The notes: generated from the sequence alone by a model not told the origin. A DNA stretch of 64,000 nt from Sorangium cellulosum So ce56 (GCF_000067165.1 NC_010162.1:8997001-9061000); one strand, 5' to 3'; counted from the stretch's first letter, positions 9,076 through 17,143 are shown. Made by a program: numbers and translations.

Positions 9076-9185
9076 GGACGCGCGGTCTCCGTGGATAGCG
9101 ACAGAAAAAAACCCGGAGGCAGCGCTGCCCCGGGTCGGATAAGCCGATGATTGTCAGGCCTGGGGCCTCCGAGCGAGCTCAGAGG
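9076..9185 (-). promoter_or_regulatory. Attenuator-like leader of the cellobiose phosphorylase gene
   Basis: Read on the minus strand, the leader contains a strong hairpin at 9135-9111 (acccgg..ggcagc / gctgcc..cgggt) followed directly by seven T residues, ending about 29 nt before the start codon. This is a textbook intrinsic terminator placed inside a 5' leader. An upstream segment at 9174-9165 (GCTCGGAGGC) can pair with 9120-9111 (GCCTCCGGGT), which is the 3' arm of the terminator, with ten pairs including two G-U type. The two structures exclude each other, as in attenuators and riboswitches. Structures were derived by eye, without energy calculation. Confidence 0.55.
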
Positions 9186-9191
9186 GCCGCC

Positions 9192-9221
9192 ACTCTAGAC
9201 CCCGGCGCCTCCGCTTGTCAA
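9192..9221 (-). promoter_or_regulatory. Candidate sigma-70-type promoter for the cellobiose phosphorylase gene
   Basis: On the minus strand TTGACA (9221-9216) is followed after 18 bases by TAGAGT (9197-9192). The -35 is a perfect consensus match and the -10 matches at four of six positions. Initiation near 9185 would give a leader of about 110 nt that contains the attenuator-like hairpin. Confidence 0.45.
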
Positions 9222-9368
9222 CGGGGCCTGGGGGCGCGCTCGCCGGCGTTTTGCCAGCAAGAACGCCGCGCTCCGTCGCACGCTGTCGCGTCCGCCGCGC
9301 TCCGTCGCGCTCTGTGCCGTGTTGGCGCATGGCGCGTGTGCGGCAGACAACCCACGATTCCAGTGAAG

Positions 9369-9418
9369 AAAAAATTTTACACACCGCAGCTCCGCGGGCC
9401 GCGCCTCGCTCGCGGAGC
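9369..9418 (-). terminator. Candidate terminator of the aldo/keto reductase gene
   Basis: On the minus strand, just after the aldo/keto reductase stop, GCTCCGCG (9418-9411) can pair perfectly with CGCGGAGC (9396-9389). It is followed after about 14 bases by a run of six T residues (9374-9369). The gap between stem and T tract is longer than ideal, so the call is moderate. Confidence 0.5.
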
Positions 9419-9433
9419 CGCGTATCCGCCGCT

Positions 9434-10405
9434 TCAACCGGCCTTGAACGTGTCGTAACGGCCGGCGCGCGGCGCGACGCGCGCCTCCAGCGCGGCGCGC
9501 TCGGCGGGCGGCATCGGGAAGGAGAGGGACCGCGCGCCCAGGTTCTCGCGCACCTCGGCGATCGACGAGCAACCGATGATCACCGTGTCGGCGTGGCTCG
9601 CCGCGTAGCGGATGAGCTCGGTCGCGCTCGCGGCGCCATCCTGGAGCAGGCGGCCCGCGGCCATGATCTTCATGCCGATGACGCCGACGCCGCGCCGCCG
9701 CGCCTCCTCGACCACGGTCGTCAGGAACGGGAGCCGCGCCGGATCTGCGGGGTTGACCGCGCACAGCACGGTATCCACAGGATAACGCCGCATCGCCTCC
9801 AGGAGGATCCGCGGGTCGTGGTGGCCGGTGATCCCGACGTGGCGCACGCGGCCGTCGGCCCTGGCCTGCTCCACGGCCTCGATGGCGCCCCGCTTGCCGA
9901 AGATGGCGTCGAGCTCCTCGAGATCGCGCAGATCGTGCAGCTGCCATGAATCGAGGTGGTCTGTCCCGAGCCGACGCAGGCTGTCGTCGAGCAGCCGCAG
10001 CGCGCCGTCGCGATCGCGCGCGTGGGTCTTGGAGGCGAGGAAGACCTGCTCGCGCGCCTTCGGGCCGGCGGCGCGGAAGGCCTCACCGTAGTAGTCCTGG
10101 CTCTGCTGGTATGCAGGCGCGGTGTCGCAGTACCTGACCCCGAGGCGCAGGGCCTCCAGGATCACGGGCACCGCCTCGCGGTGACGGCCGGTCGTCCGGA
10201 GGATCCCCTCGCCCCCGAGCGACACCGGCTCGACCTGCGCGCCGGTCCGCCCGAGCGTGCGCGCCGGCGCTTCGCCGGCCGCGGGCGCCGCAGGCGACGG
10301 GCAGCCCGCTGCTCCGACCGCCACGGCCGCTGCGGTCGTGGCGACCGCTCCCAGCACGCCACGACGGCCACCGTCGGCACTTCCCGTCTCGCTCGGCTCG
10401 CGCAT
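9434..10405 (-). CDS. Aldo/keto reductase with twin-arginine/lipoprotein N-terminus
   Basis: This 323-residue protein joins an export signal to an aldo/keto reductase barrel. The N-terminus has twin arginines (GGRRGVLG), an Ala-rich hydrophobic stretch and a Cys (GAAGC) near residue 35, so it is likely a Tat-exported, perhaps lipid-anchored, enzyme. The catalytic tetrad is visible as Asp and Tyr in CDTAPAYQQS, Lys in LASKTHA and His in WQLHDL. The C-terminal IIGCSS strand fits the NAD(P)H-binding end of the family. It reduces an aldehyde or ketone of unknown identity. A GGAGG Shine-Dalgarno precedes the ATG. Its terminator-like hairpin separates it from the cellobiose phosphorylase gene. Confidence 0.9.
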   Translation of the reverse strand: MREPSETGSADGGRRGVLGAVATTAAAVAVGAAGCPSPAAPAAGEAPARTLGRTGAQVEPVSLGGEGILRTTGRHREAVPVILEALRLGVRYCDTAPAYQQSQDYYGEAFRAAGPKAREQVFLASKTHARDRDGALRLLDDSLRRLGTDHLDSWQLHDLRDLEELDAIFGKRGAIEAVEQARADGRVRHVGITGHHDPRILLEAMRRYPVDTVLCAVNPADPARLPFLTTVVEEARRRGVGVIGMKIMAAGRLLQDGAASATELIRYAASHADTVIIGCSSIAEVRENLGARSLSFPMPPAERAALEARVAPRAGRYDTFKAG

Positions 10406-10623
10406 ACGGCCCTCCTGGAGAGGACTCTACCAACCGACGGGTCGAACGTAAACCGAGGCCTGGATCCATGCAGTCCGACGGCTCGGGCGAGCGGCGGCGG
10501 GTGCGCCGCTCGCCTCATCGAGGCCGCGGCCCGGGGGAGGACGCCGTCTTCAGCGCGCAGCCGAGCGAGGGGCGACCGTCAGGGACGAGCCTTGGGCGCT
10601 CGGAAGTGGCCGTCAGTCCCTCG

Positions 10624-11400
10624 CTACCACCGGTCGTCGGAGTCGTCGTCGTCCGACCGATCGTCGTCCTCGAACACCAGCCTGCCAATCACCACCTGGC
10701 GCACCGTCGTGGGGTAATAGGCCGTGACGGCGGCCGTGCTCCAGGTGTGCCCGACGATGGTCTCCGAGGTGTTCGTGTAGAGCCGCATCGTCCCGTAGCC
10801 AGCGCCGGAGGCCCCCCGGCCGCTCGAGGCGTACCTGGAGTCGGACGAGCCGTGGTGCGTGCTCGTGGAGTCGACGATGCTCACCTCGAACTGGAATGTG
10901 CCCGCGACGAGGGGGCTGACGGGGAGCTTCGCCCTCGGCGCCCGGCGGAGGATCGCGACGTGCCCGGTCGAGGACTCGCCAGCGGGGTAGCGGATGGCGA
11001 TGATGTCGGCGGCGCGCGCGTCCTTGGGATCGTGGATCCTCTCGAATCCGTTCTCCTCGACGATGGCGTCGTAGTAGGCGGCCGCGCTCGGGCTCCGGCT
11101 GCCCAGCCAGCCGTTGAGCGACGCTTCGGTGAAGCCGTAGCCCCGCTTGAGCAGCTCCGTCAGGAAGGTGGCGCACTGCGTCCGGTTCGCGTAGCGCCGC
11201 GCGCCGGCCACACCGGCCCAGCTGATGAAGCTGGGGCTCGAGTTGTATTCGTTGTTCTCAGGGCTGATGTTGTCCACGAGGCTCTCCGCCCACCTGAGGT
11301 GGTCGGCGTGATGCGCGGCCGCGGTGCGCGGCGAAAGCCACACGAGCCCCGGAAGGACGAGACAAGCGATCTCCAGCATACGACGATGAACGCTCGCCAT
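10624..11400 (-). CDS. Secreted CHAP-like domain protein
   Basis: The 258-residue product begins at an ATG with an AAGGTGG Shine-Dalgarno. It carries a signal peptide (IACLVLPGLVWLSPRTAAAHH). Residues 60-150 resemble a CHAP/NlpC-type cysteine peptidase fold: TQCATFLTELLKRGYGF provides a candidate nucleophile Cys and AADIIAIRYPAGESSTGHVAIL provides the downstream His. The C-terminal 100 residues are unassigned and end in an acidic Asp-rich tail (DDDRSDDDDSDDRW). Families of this type cleave peptidoglycan peptides or amides. The active-site assignment is inferred from motif order only. A longer reading frame continues upstream of the ATG, but it lacks a ribosome site and signal peptide. Confidence 0.7.
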   Translation of the reverse strand: MASVHRRMLEIACLVLPGLVWLSPRTAAAHHADHLRWAESLVDNISPENNEYNSSPSFISWAGVAGARRYANRTQCATFLTELLKRGYGFTEASLNGWLGSRSPSAAAYYDAIVEENGFERIHDPKDARAADIIAIRYPAGESSTGHVAILRRAPRAKLPVSPLVAGTFQFEVSIVDSTSTHHGSSDSRYASSGRGASGAGYGTMRLYTNTSETIVGHTWSTAAVTAYYPTTVRQVVIGRLVFEDDDRSDDDDSDDRW

Positions 11401-11468
11401 GATCCACCTTGCAATGCAGTGAGTTGCTCGAACTGGCGCGTCGCACTCAGCGCGCGGATTCCCGTGAT

Positions 11469-11499
11469 ATATTAAGTACGATCGAGAGGCGCCGTTCAA
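11469..11499 (-). promoter_or_regulatory. Candidate promoter of the CHAP-like gene
   Basis: On the minus strand TTGAAC (11499-11494) is followed by TAATAT (11474-11469) within the most AT-rich patch of the region. The spacing is 19 bases (18 if TTAATA is used), slightly long. Initiation here would leave a leader of about 60 nt. Confidence 0.35.
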
Positions 11500-11722
11500 T
11501 ACAAATTTGCAACACAACCATCTTTGGGAGTCGCTTGTCCCACAGGCGCACAGAAGGACAGGCATCCTCTCGCGTCGTGCGCCTCGCGGGACACAACGGC
11601 GATGCGACAGGCAGAGCCGCGCGGGCGAGCCGCGCGAGGACGGAAGGACGGGCGGGCGACGAGCGTAACGGGCGCAACGAACGAAGCCGAGGCCCCCACG
11701 CGGCCGGCGCAACGCGGGTAAT

Positions 11723-11837
11723 CGACGCGACCGACGCGACCGACGCGACCGACGTGAACGGCGTGACCGACGCGACCGGCGTGACCGGCAACCAGCGGGG
11801 CAGTGCGCAGTAACCCGGCAACCCGGCAACCCGGCAA
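11723..11837. repeat. Two short tandem-repeat arrays (9-bp and 8-bp units)
   Basis: Seven imperfect copies of CGACGCGAC/CGGCGTGAC fill 11723-11785. Three perfect copies of CCCGGCAA fill 11814-11837. They lie in the 629-base gap between the CHAP-like and OmpA-type genes (11401-12029), both on the minus strand. Apart from these arrays and the promoter-like patch, I see nothing coding in that gap. Confidence 0.85.
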
Positions 11838-12029
11838 CAAACCTCGCGACCGCTGCCCCGCGCAATGCGGGGCACGCGCTGACGTCGACGAAATCAGTCG
11901 ATTTTGAAGGAGGGGCGGTGTTAACCTGGCCTGTTGTTCCGACGCCCGGGTGGCCCGGGGAGCAGGCGCGGGGAGGGGCGTGTCGGAGCCGGAGCGACGA
12001 GCGGGCGGCCTCGATCGGCCGCCAGCCGG

Positions 12030-12539
12030 TCACTTCGACTTGATGCGGAACTCCACGCGCCGGTTCATGGCGCGGCAGCCCTCGTCGTTCGTGAAGCAGA
12101 GCGGCGCGCCGGCGCCGTACCCCGGCGCCGTCATCGGCGTCGCGACGCCGCGCTGGACGAGGTAGCGGACCACGGCGTTCGCGCGGCGCTCGGACAGCTT
12201 GATGTTGTGCTCCACGCTGCCCTGGTTGTCCGTGTGCCCCTCGACCGTGAGCGCGGTGATCTCCGGGTGCGTCCGCAGGATGTTCGCCACCGCGTCGAGG
12301 ACCGAGAACGACTCCGGCCGGATCTCGTCCTTGTCGAGGTCGTAGAAGATGGGCCGGGCGATCTTGATGCGATCCCCCTCGATGACCGCCTCGGCAGGCG
12401 CCGCCGGCTGGACGGCCACGGGCGGAGGAGGAGGCGGCGGCGCCGCGCTCGCCGCCACCGACATCTCGGTCTTCGCCGACCCGCACCCCGCCGCAAGGGC
12501 GCCCAGGACCACAAGCCAGATCGCTCGGTTCGCTCGCAT
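12030..12539 (-). CDS. OmpA family peptidoglycan-associated lipoprotein
   Basis: The 169-residue protein has a lipoprotein signal (LVVLGALAAGC, Cys near residue 19), a poly-Pro linker at about residues 34-40 and a C-terminal OmpA-like domain. Diagnostic features are IFYDLDKDEIRPES, the peptidoglycan-binding LTVEGHTDNQGS segment, and LSERRANAVVRYLV followed by NRRVEF at the end. OmpA/Pal domains bind diaminopimelate in peptidoglycan and tether the outer membrane. Its length and layout are close to Pal, but it is not beside tol genes here, so I do not name it pal. It is divergent from the Hsp70 gene, with about 200 bp between the start codons. Confidence 0.93.
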   Translation of the reverse strand: MRANRAIWLVVLGALAAGCGSAKTEMSVAASAAPPPPPPPVAVQPAAPAEAVIEGDRIKIARPIFYDLDKDEIRPESFSVLDAVANILRTHPEITALTVEGHTDNQGSVEHNIKLSERRANAVVRYLVQRGVATPMTAPGYGAGAPLCFTNDEGCRAMNRRVEFRIKSK

Positions 12540-12741
12540 TTCGCGGCTCTAGCACGGGGAATCGCCCGGAAGAACCGGAAGAAGCGCGCCGACGGCCGCC
12601 GACTCCCGCCCGGGCGCGCGCGGCCGGACGACCGGTGAGACCACGGTGCACCCGGCGACGGTCCCCCCGCGCGGGCGCGCGCAGCCACGCCGGACCTGCG
12701 GAATGCGCCGCGGCGATCCAGTATCGTTGCTGCGCGCACGC

Positions 12742-15603
12742 ATGTCCGCCCCCGCGAAGAGCCCGAGCCTGATCGTCGGAATCGACCTCGGCACCACCCA
12801 CACCGTCGTGGCGTGGGCCGAGCGCGACGCCGGTCCCGGCGCGATCCGCGTCTTCTCGATCCCGCAGCTCGTGACCGCCACCGAGATCGAGGCGCGCCCG
12901 CTACTGCCGTCCCTGCTCTACGCGCCCCTCCCCGGCGAGGCGCCCGCCGATCCGTTCGGCGACGCGCCCTTCGCGATCGGCGAGCACGCGCGCCGGCGCG
13001 GCGGCGAGATCCCCGGGCGGCTCGTCGCCTCGGCGAAGAGCTGGCTCTGCCACCCCGCCGTCGACCGCACGGCGCCCATCCTGCCCTGGGGCGCGGCCGA
13101 GGAGGCGGCCTCCCTGCCGCGCGTCTCGCCGCTCGACGCGAGCGCCCGGATCCTCGCCCACGTGCGGCGCACCTGGGACGACGCCTTCCCGGAGCGCCCG
13201 CTCGCGGCGCAGGAGGTCGTGCTCACCGTGCCAGCCTCGTTCGACGAGGTCGCGCGCGAGCTCACCGTCGAGGCCGCCCGCCGCGCCGGCCTCTCGGCGC
13301 GCCTCCTCGAGGAGCCGCAGGCCGCGTTCTACGACTTCATGCGGCTCGCCGGCGCCGAGGGCCTCGACGCCCTGCTCGACCGCTCGGGCGGCGAGGCGAT
13401 GGTCCTCGTCTGCGACGTCGGCGGCGGCACGACGGATCTGTCGCTCATCCGGGTCGCCCGGGGCGCTGGCGCGGCCAAGGACCACCCCGAGGTCTCCCGC
13501 GTCGCGGTCGGCCACCACCTCTTGCTCGGCGGCGACAACATGGACCTGGCGCTCGCCCACCTCTGCGAGCCGCGCCTCGTGGGCGCAGGGGAGAAGCTCG
13601 ACCCGGCGCGCTTCGGCCAGCTCGTGCTGGCCTGCCGCGCCGCCAAGGAGCGCCTGCTCGGCGGCGGGGCCTCGTCCGAAGGCGCCGGCAGCGCCGCGCC
13701 TGCGCCGCCGGACGACGCGCCTGTCACGGTGCTCTCGCATGGCGCGCGGCTCGTGGGCGGCGCGCTGACGACGCGCCTCGGCCGCGACGAGGTCGAGGGC
13801 GTCGTGCTGGACGGCTTCTTCCCGGACGCGCCGCGGGACGCCCGGCCGCAGCGCGGGCGGAGCGGGCTCGTCGCGTTCGGGCTGCCCTACGAGCGCGACG
13901 TCGCGATCACCCGGCACGTGGCCTGGTTCTTCGCGCGCCACGCCCCGGAGGCGCGAGGGCCGACCGCGCTGCTCCTGAACGGCGGCGTCTTCCGCGCCCG
14001 CCGCGTCGCGGAGCGCCTCGCGCGGGTCGTCGAGCGCTGGGGCGGCCCGCCGCTCGATCTGCTCCCGCACGCCGATCCCGACCTCGCGGTGGCGCGGGGC
14101 GCGGTCGCGTACGGCCTCGCCCTCGCAGGCCGCGGCGTGCGCATCGAGGGGGGCGCGGCGCGCGGCTACTACGTCGGCCTCGAGCCGCCCGCCGGCGGGG
14201 GGCCGCGGCCAGCGGTCTGCGTCGTGCCGCGCGGCGCGAAGGAGGGCAGCGTCCACGCGGCGGCCGGGCGGACCTTCGCGCTCGTCGTGGGGCGCCCGGT
14301 GCGGTTCGACCTGTTCGCGTCGGACGACGCGCGCGTCGATCGCGCCGGCGACCTCGTCCCCCTCGAGGACGACCGGTTCGAGGCGCTGCCGCCGATCGCG
14401 GTGGCGTTCGACGCGGGGGACGCGGCGCGCGCCGCGACCGGCAAGCAGGCGGAAGTGCGGGTGCAGATCGAGGGAGAGCTCACCGCGATCGGCACGCTGG
14501 ATCTCGCCTGCGTCGAGGTGGACGCCGCGGCGCCGCGCCGCTTCCGGCTGGCGTTCCAGCTGCGCGAGGACGGCCGCGGCGCGCGCGCCGCCGAGGCCGA
14601 GGGCGGCGCCCCGGCGGAGCGGGCGCAGGCGAGGCCCCACGCCGCGGCGGCGCCGGGCGGCAAGCGCCTCGACGAGGCCCGGGAGGCGATCGAGCGGGTG
14701 TTCGGCAAGGGGCGGCCCGACGTGGCGCCGCGGGAGGCGAAGAACCTCGTGCGCGAGCTCGAGCGCGTCCTCGGGGAGCGCGCCACCTGGACGACGGAGA
14801 CCGCGCGGGCGCTGCTCGACACCCTCGTCCCGAGCGCGCGCTCGCGACGGCGATCGGCCGATCACGAGCGCATGTTCTGGTCGCTCGCCGGCTACTGCCT
14901 CCGCCCCGGGTTCGGCGACGCGGGCGACCCGGCGCGCGTCGCCGCGCTCGCGCCGCTCTTCGCCGAGCGGCTGGCGTTCCCGCAGGAGGCGCGCTCCTGG
15001 CAGCAGTTCTGGATCGCCTGGCGCCGCATCGCGGGCGGCCTCGACGAGCCGCTGCAGGTCGCGATCCGGGATCTGGCGGATCCGTTCCTGGCCCCGGCCG
15101 AGCAGCGGCTGAAGAAGCCGAAGGGGGTGAAGCCGGAGGCGCTCGACGATCTGCTCGAGCTCTGCGCGTCGCTCGAGCGCGTGCCCGCCGGCCGGCGGAG
15201 CGAGCTCGGCGCGTGGATCCTGGAGCGCACATGGACCGACCGCGACGCGCGGCTCTGGGCGGCGATCGGCCGCCTCGGCGCGCGCGTGCCGGCCTACGCG
15301 AGCGTCCACCATGTGGTGTCGCCGGCGGCGGCCGAGCGGTGGATAGACCACCTGCTGCGCGAGAAGTGGCAGGAGCTGCCGTCCGCGGCGCCGGCCGCGG
15401 TGCAGCTCGCGCGCAGGACCGGGGACCGGGCCCGCGACGTCTCGGACCGGGTCCGCGGCGAGGTGGAGCGGCGGCTCGTCAAGGTGGACGCCCCCGAGGC
15501 GTGGGTCAACGCGGTGCGCGAGGTGGTGGCCGTCGAGGAGTCCGAGCGCGCGGCGTTCTTTGGAGAGGGGCTGCCGGTGGGGCTGCGGCTTGTGAGCGAG
15601 TAG
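12742..15603 (+). CDS. Hsp70 family protein with DUF3731-type helical extension
   Basis: From the ATG at 12742 the product is 953 residues. The ATPase domain has GIDLGTTH at residues 13-20, DVGGGTTDLS near residue 233 and LLNGGVFRARR near residue 412. It is clearly paralogous to the Hsp70 at 931-2808 (shared ARPLLPS, SAKSWL, LLGGDNMDLALAH). After residue 640 comes about 310 residues of mostly helical sequence (for example ERMFWSLAGYCLRPGFGD and SWQQFWIAWRRIAGGL) resembling the DUF3731 extension seen on some Hsp70s. In other proteobacteria DUF2760, a short Hsp70 and a long Hsp70 tend to be adjacent; here the long one is about 10 kb away. A farther upstream start exists but lies before any family similarity. 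Confidence 0.92.
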   Translation: MSAPAKSPSLIVGIDLGTTHTVVAWAERDAGPGAIRVFSIPQLVTATEIEARPLLPSLLYAPLPGEAPADPFGDAPFAIGEHARRRGGEIPGRLVASAKSWLCHPAVDRTAPILPWGAAEEAASLPRVSPLDASARILAHVRRTWDDAFPERPLAAQEVVLTVPASFDEVARELTVEAARRAGLSARLLEEPQAAFYDFMRLAGAEGLDALLDRSGGEAMVLVCDVGGGTTDLSLIRVARGAGAAKDHPEVSRVAVGHHLLLGGDNMDLALAHLCEPRLVGAGEKLDPARFGQLVLACRAAKERLLGGGASSEGAGSAAPAPPDDAPVTVLSHGARLVGGALTTRLGRDEVEGVVLDGFFPDAPRDARPQRGRSGLVAFGLPYERDVAITRHVAWFFARHAPEARGPTALLLNGGVFRARRVAERLARVVERWGGPPLDLLPHADPDLAVARGAVAYGLALAGRGVRIEGGAARGYYVGLEPPAGGGPRPAVCVVPRGAKEGSVHAAAGRTFALVVGRPVRFDLFASDDARVDRAGDLVPLEDDRFEALPPIAVAFDAGDAARAATGKQAEVRVQIEGELTAIGTLDLACVEVDAAAPRRFRLAFQLREDGRGARAAEAEGGAPAERAQARPHAAAAPGGKRLDEAREAIERVFGKGRPDVAPREAKNLVRELERVLGERATWTTETARALLDTLVPSARSRRRSADHERMFWSLAGYCLRPGFGDAGDPARVAALAPLFAERLAFPQEARSWQQFWIAWRRIAGGLDEPLQVAIRDLADPFLAPAEQRLKKPKGVKPEALDDLLELCASLERVPAGRRSELGAWILERTWTDRDARLWAAIGRLGARVPAYASVHHVVSPAAAERWIDHLLREKWQELPSAAPAAVQLARRTGDRARDVSDRVRGEVERRLVKVDAPEAWVNAVREVVAVEESERAAFFGEGLPVGLRLVSE

Positions 15604-15799
15604 GGAAAGCCCTTTTGCGCGCTTCGAGGTCCGCTGGGGGCCTCACTTCCAGAAAACGCAGGCGCCGTCCACCCCCCCGCAGACCACCTCCGGACTCAGG
15701 CGGTCACAGGTCGATATCCCTTCGCTCGGCGGGGGATCATGGCAGAGATCGCCGCCCCGGCGGTCAACGGCGAAGTCGGCCCCTGAACCTGCACCCGCT
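15604..15799 (-). pseudogene. Possible frame-shifted Cys-rich tail downstream of the eight-cysteine protein
   Basis: Beyond the stop of the eight-cysteine repeat gene, another minus-strand frame stays open to 15643. It encodes a short Cys-containing tail (about 45 residues with DLCHD, STCDRLSPEVVCGG and ACVFWK). The VCGxVDG piece resembles Kazal-type or eight-cysteine segments. A run of seven G/C bases in this stretch is a plausible slippage site. It may be the decayed C-terminus of the neighbouring gene, or chance. Confidence 0.25.
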
Positions 15800-16714
15800 C
15801 TACTCGCCGGAAGCCGCCTCGATGCACGCCTCGAGCTCCGGCGTCGCCCGCCAGCCGCACTCGCCCGACGCGCCCCGCTCGCACACGCCGTGCTCCTTGT
15901 AACACCCGTACTCCTCGAGCCACTCGCACGTGGTGACGATATCCACACCCTTGTTCGCGCAGACCTGACCGCTGCAGCCCGTCACCACGCACGGCGCAGC
16001 CTCGCCGCCGCCAAGGCACGCCTCGAGCTCCGGCGTCGCCCGCCAGCCGCACTCGCCCGACGCGCCCCGCTCGCACACGCCGTGCTCCTTGTAACACGCG
16101 TATTCCTCACGGTACTCGCAGGTCGTGGCCACCTCCTCGTCCGCGCAGACCTGCCCGCTGCAGCCCGTCACCACGCACGGGGCAGGCTTGCCGCCGCCAA
16201 GGCACGCCTCGAGCTCCGGCGTCGCCCGCCAGCCGCACTCGCCCGACGCGCCCCGCTCGCACACGCCGTGCTCCTTGTAACACGCGTATTCCTCACGGTA
16301 CTCGCAGGTCGTGACGATCTCCTCATCGGCGTCGGCGCAGACCTGACCGCTGCAGCCGGTCACCACGCACGGCGCAGGCTCGCCGCCGCCGAGGCACGCT
16401 TCGAGCTCCGGCGTCGCCCGCCAGCCGCACTCGCCCGACGCGCCCCGCTCGCACACGCTGTGCTCCTGGTAACACGCATATTCCTCCCGGTACTCGCAGT
16501 CCGTGACCACGTCCTCGTCCGCGCAGACCTGGCCGCTGCAGCCGGTCACCTGGCACGAGGCCGGCTCGCCGCCCGCCACCCCACCTCCGCCAGGGCCAGC
16601 TTCCCCGCCCTCGATCGGGCCCTGACAGCCTTTGCCCTTGGCGCCGGTGAGCAAAGGTACGAAGAGCACGAGCATCGCAACGACGAGTCGGTGACGTTTG
16701 CTGAAAAGATCCAT
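15800..16714 (-). CDS. Secreted protein with four tandem eight-cysteine repeats
   Basis: The 304-residue protein starts at an ATG with AGGAGG (16727-16722) seven bases upstream. It has a signal peptide (HRLVVAMLVLFVPLLTGAKG) and a Gly-rich linker, then four nearly identical units of 62-64 residues. Each unit holds eight cysteines in the order VTGCSGQVC, TTCEYREEYAC, VCERG, GECGW and LEAC. The pattern fits the eight-cysteine-cluster domain found in myxobacterial surface proteins, presumably disulfide-bonded outside the cytoplasm. DNA identity between units is very high, so the array expanded recently. A Cys (GKGCQG) follows the signal peptide and might be lipidated, though the site is not a good lipobox. 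Function is unknown. Confidence 0.85.
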   Translation of the reverse strand: MDLFSKRHRLVVAMLVLFVPLLTGAKGKGCQGPIEGGEAGPGGGGVAGGEPASCQVTGCSGQVCADEDVVTDCEYREEYACYQEHSVCERGASGECGWRATPELEACLGGGEPAPCVVTGCSGQVCADADEEIVTTCEYREEYACYKEHGVCERGASGECGWRATPELEACLGGGKPAPCVVTGCSGQVCADEEVATTCEYREEYACYKEHGVCERGASGECGWRATPELEACLGGGEAAPCVVTGCSGQVCANKGVDIVTTCEWLEEYGCYKEHGVCERGASGECGWRATPELEACIEAASGE

Positions 16715-17143
16715 CGTCAAGCCTCCTATCAAGAGATAGACGAACCTGCCATTCGGCAGCCGCGGGCGCCAGGATTCACACGTCGTGCCAAGCATGGCGC
16801 CAGCGCCCCCCACGCATCCACGCGCGCAGACGCGATGCTCCCGCGGTGACGAGCAGCTGCCGACAAGCCGCGTGAGCCGCCTCCTGGTGATGAGAGCTCA
16901 CCCCGGGATCAGGGCATCGAACATCACCACGGCGCACGCCTTGCGGGCAGACCCCTGACCGCCGACAGCCCGCCGGCCGCACACTCTGGCACAGGCCGCG
17001 GTAATACCGGCAAATTCCTTGGATTTTTCGTGGGGCTCCGCGTGGCCCGTTATTTGCTAAGTGCGCCGGGCACGGGACCTGAACAGCGCACGCGCACCGG
17101 CGCAGACATGACGCCCTGTGTCTCGTCCTCAACGAGGTGAACT
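16715..17143. other. Intergenic region between divergent genes
   Basis: This 429-base gap separates the eight-cysteine gene (minus) from the beta-propeller lipoprotein gene (plus). It contains the sigma-54-type promoter at 17043-17058 and an AT-richer patch around 17010-17060. I see no coding sequence in it. Confidence 0.5.
17043..17058 (+). promoter_or_regulatory. Candidate sigma-54 (RpoN) promoter
   Basis: The sequence TGGCCCGTTATTTGCT matches the -24/-12 consensus (TGGCACG-N4-TTGC) with a single change. The invariant GG (17044-17045) and GC (17056-17057) have the required ten-base gap. Transcription would start near 17069, about 75 nt before the beta-propeller lipoprotein start. Confidence 0.55.

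Noticed and set aside
7090..9150. Long open frame opposite the cellobiose phosphorylase gene
   Set aside because: Antisense frames stay open here because of high GC content. The translation is a Val/Leu/Arg/Glu-rich shadow without any family motif.
12813..15902. Very long Arg/Ala-rich frame overlapping the second Hsp70 gene
   Set aside because: It is the +1 shadow of the Hsp70 gene. Its Arg, Pro and Gly content and lack of motifs mark it as non-coding.
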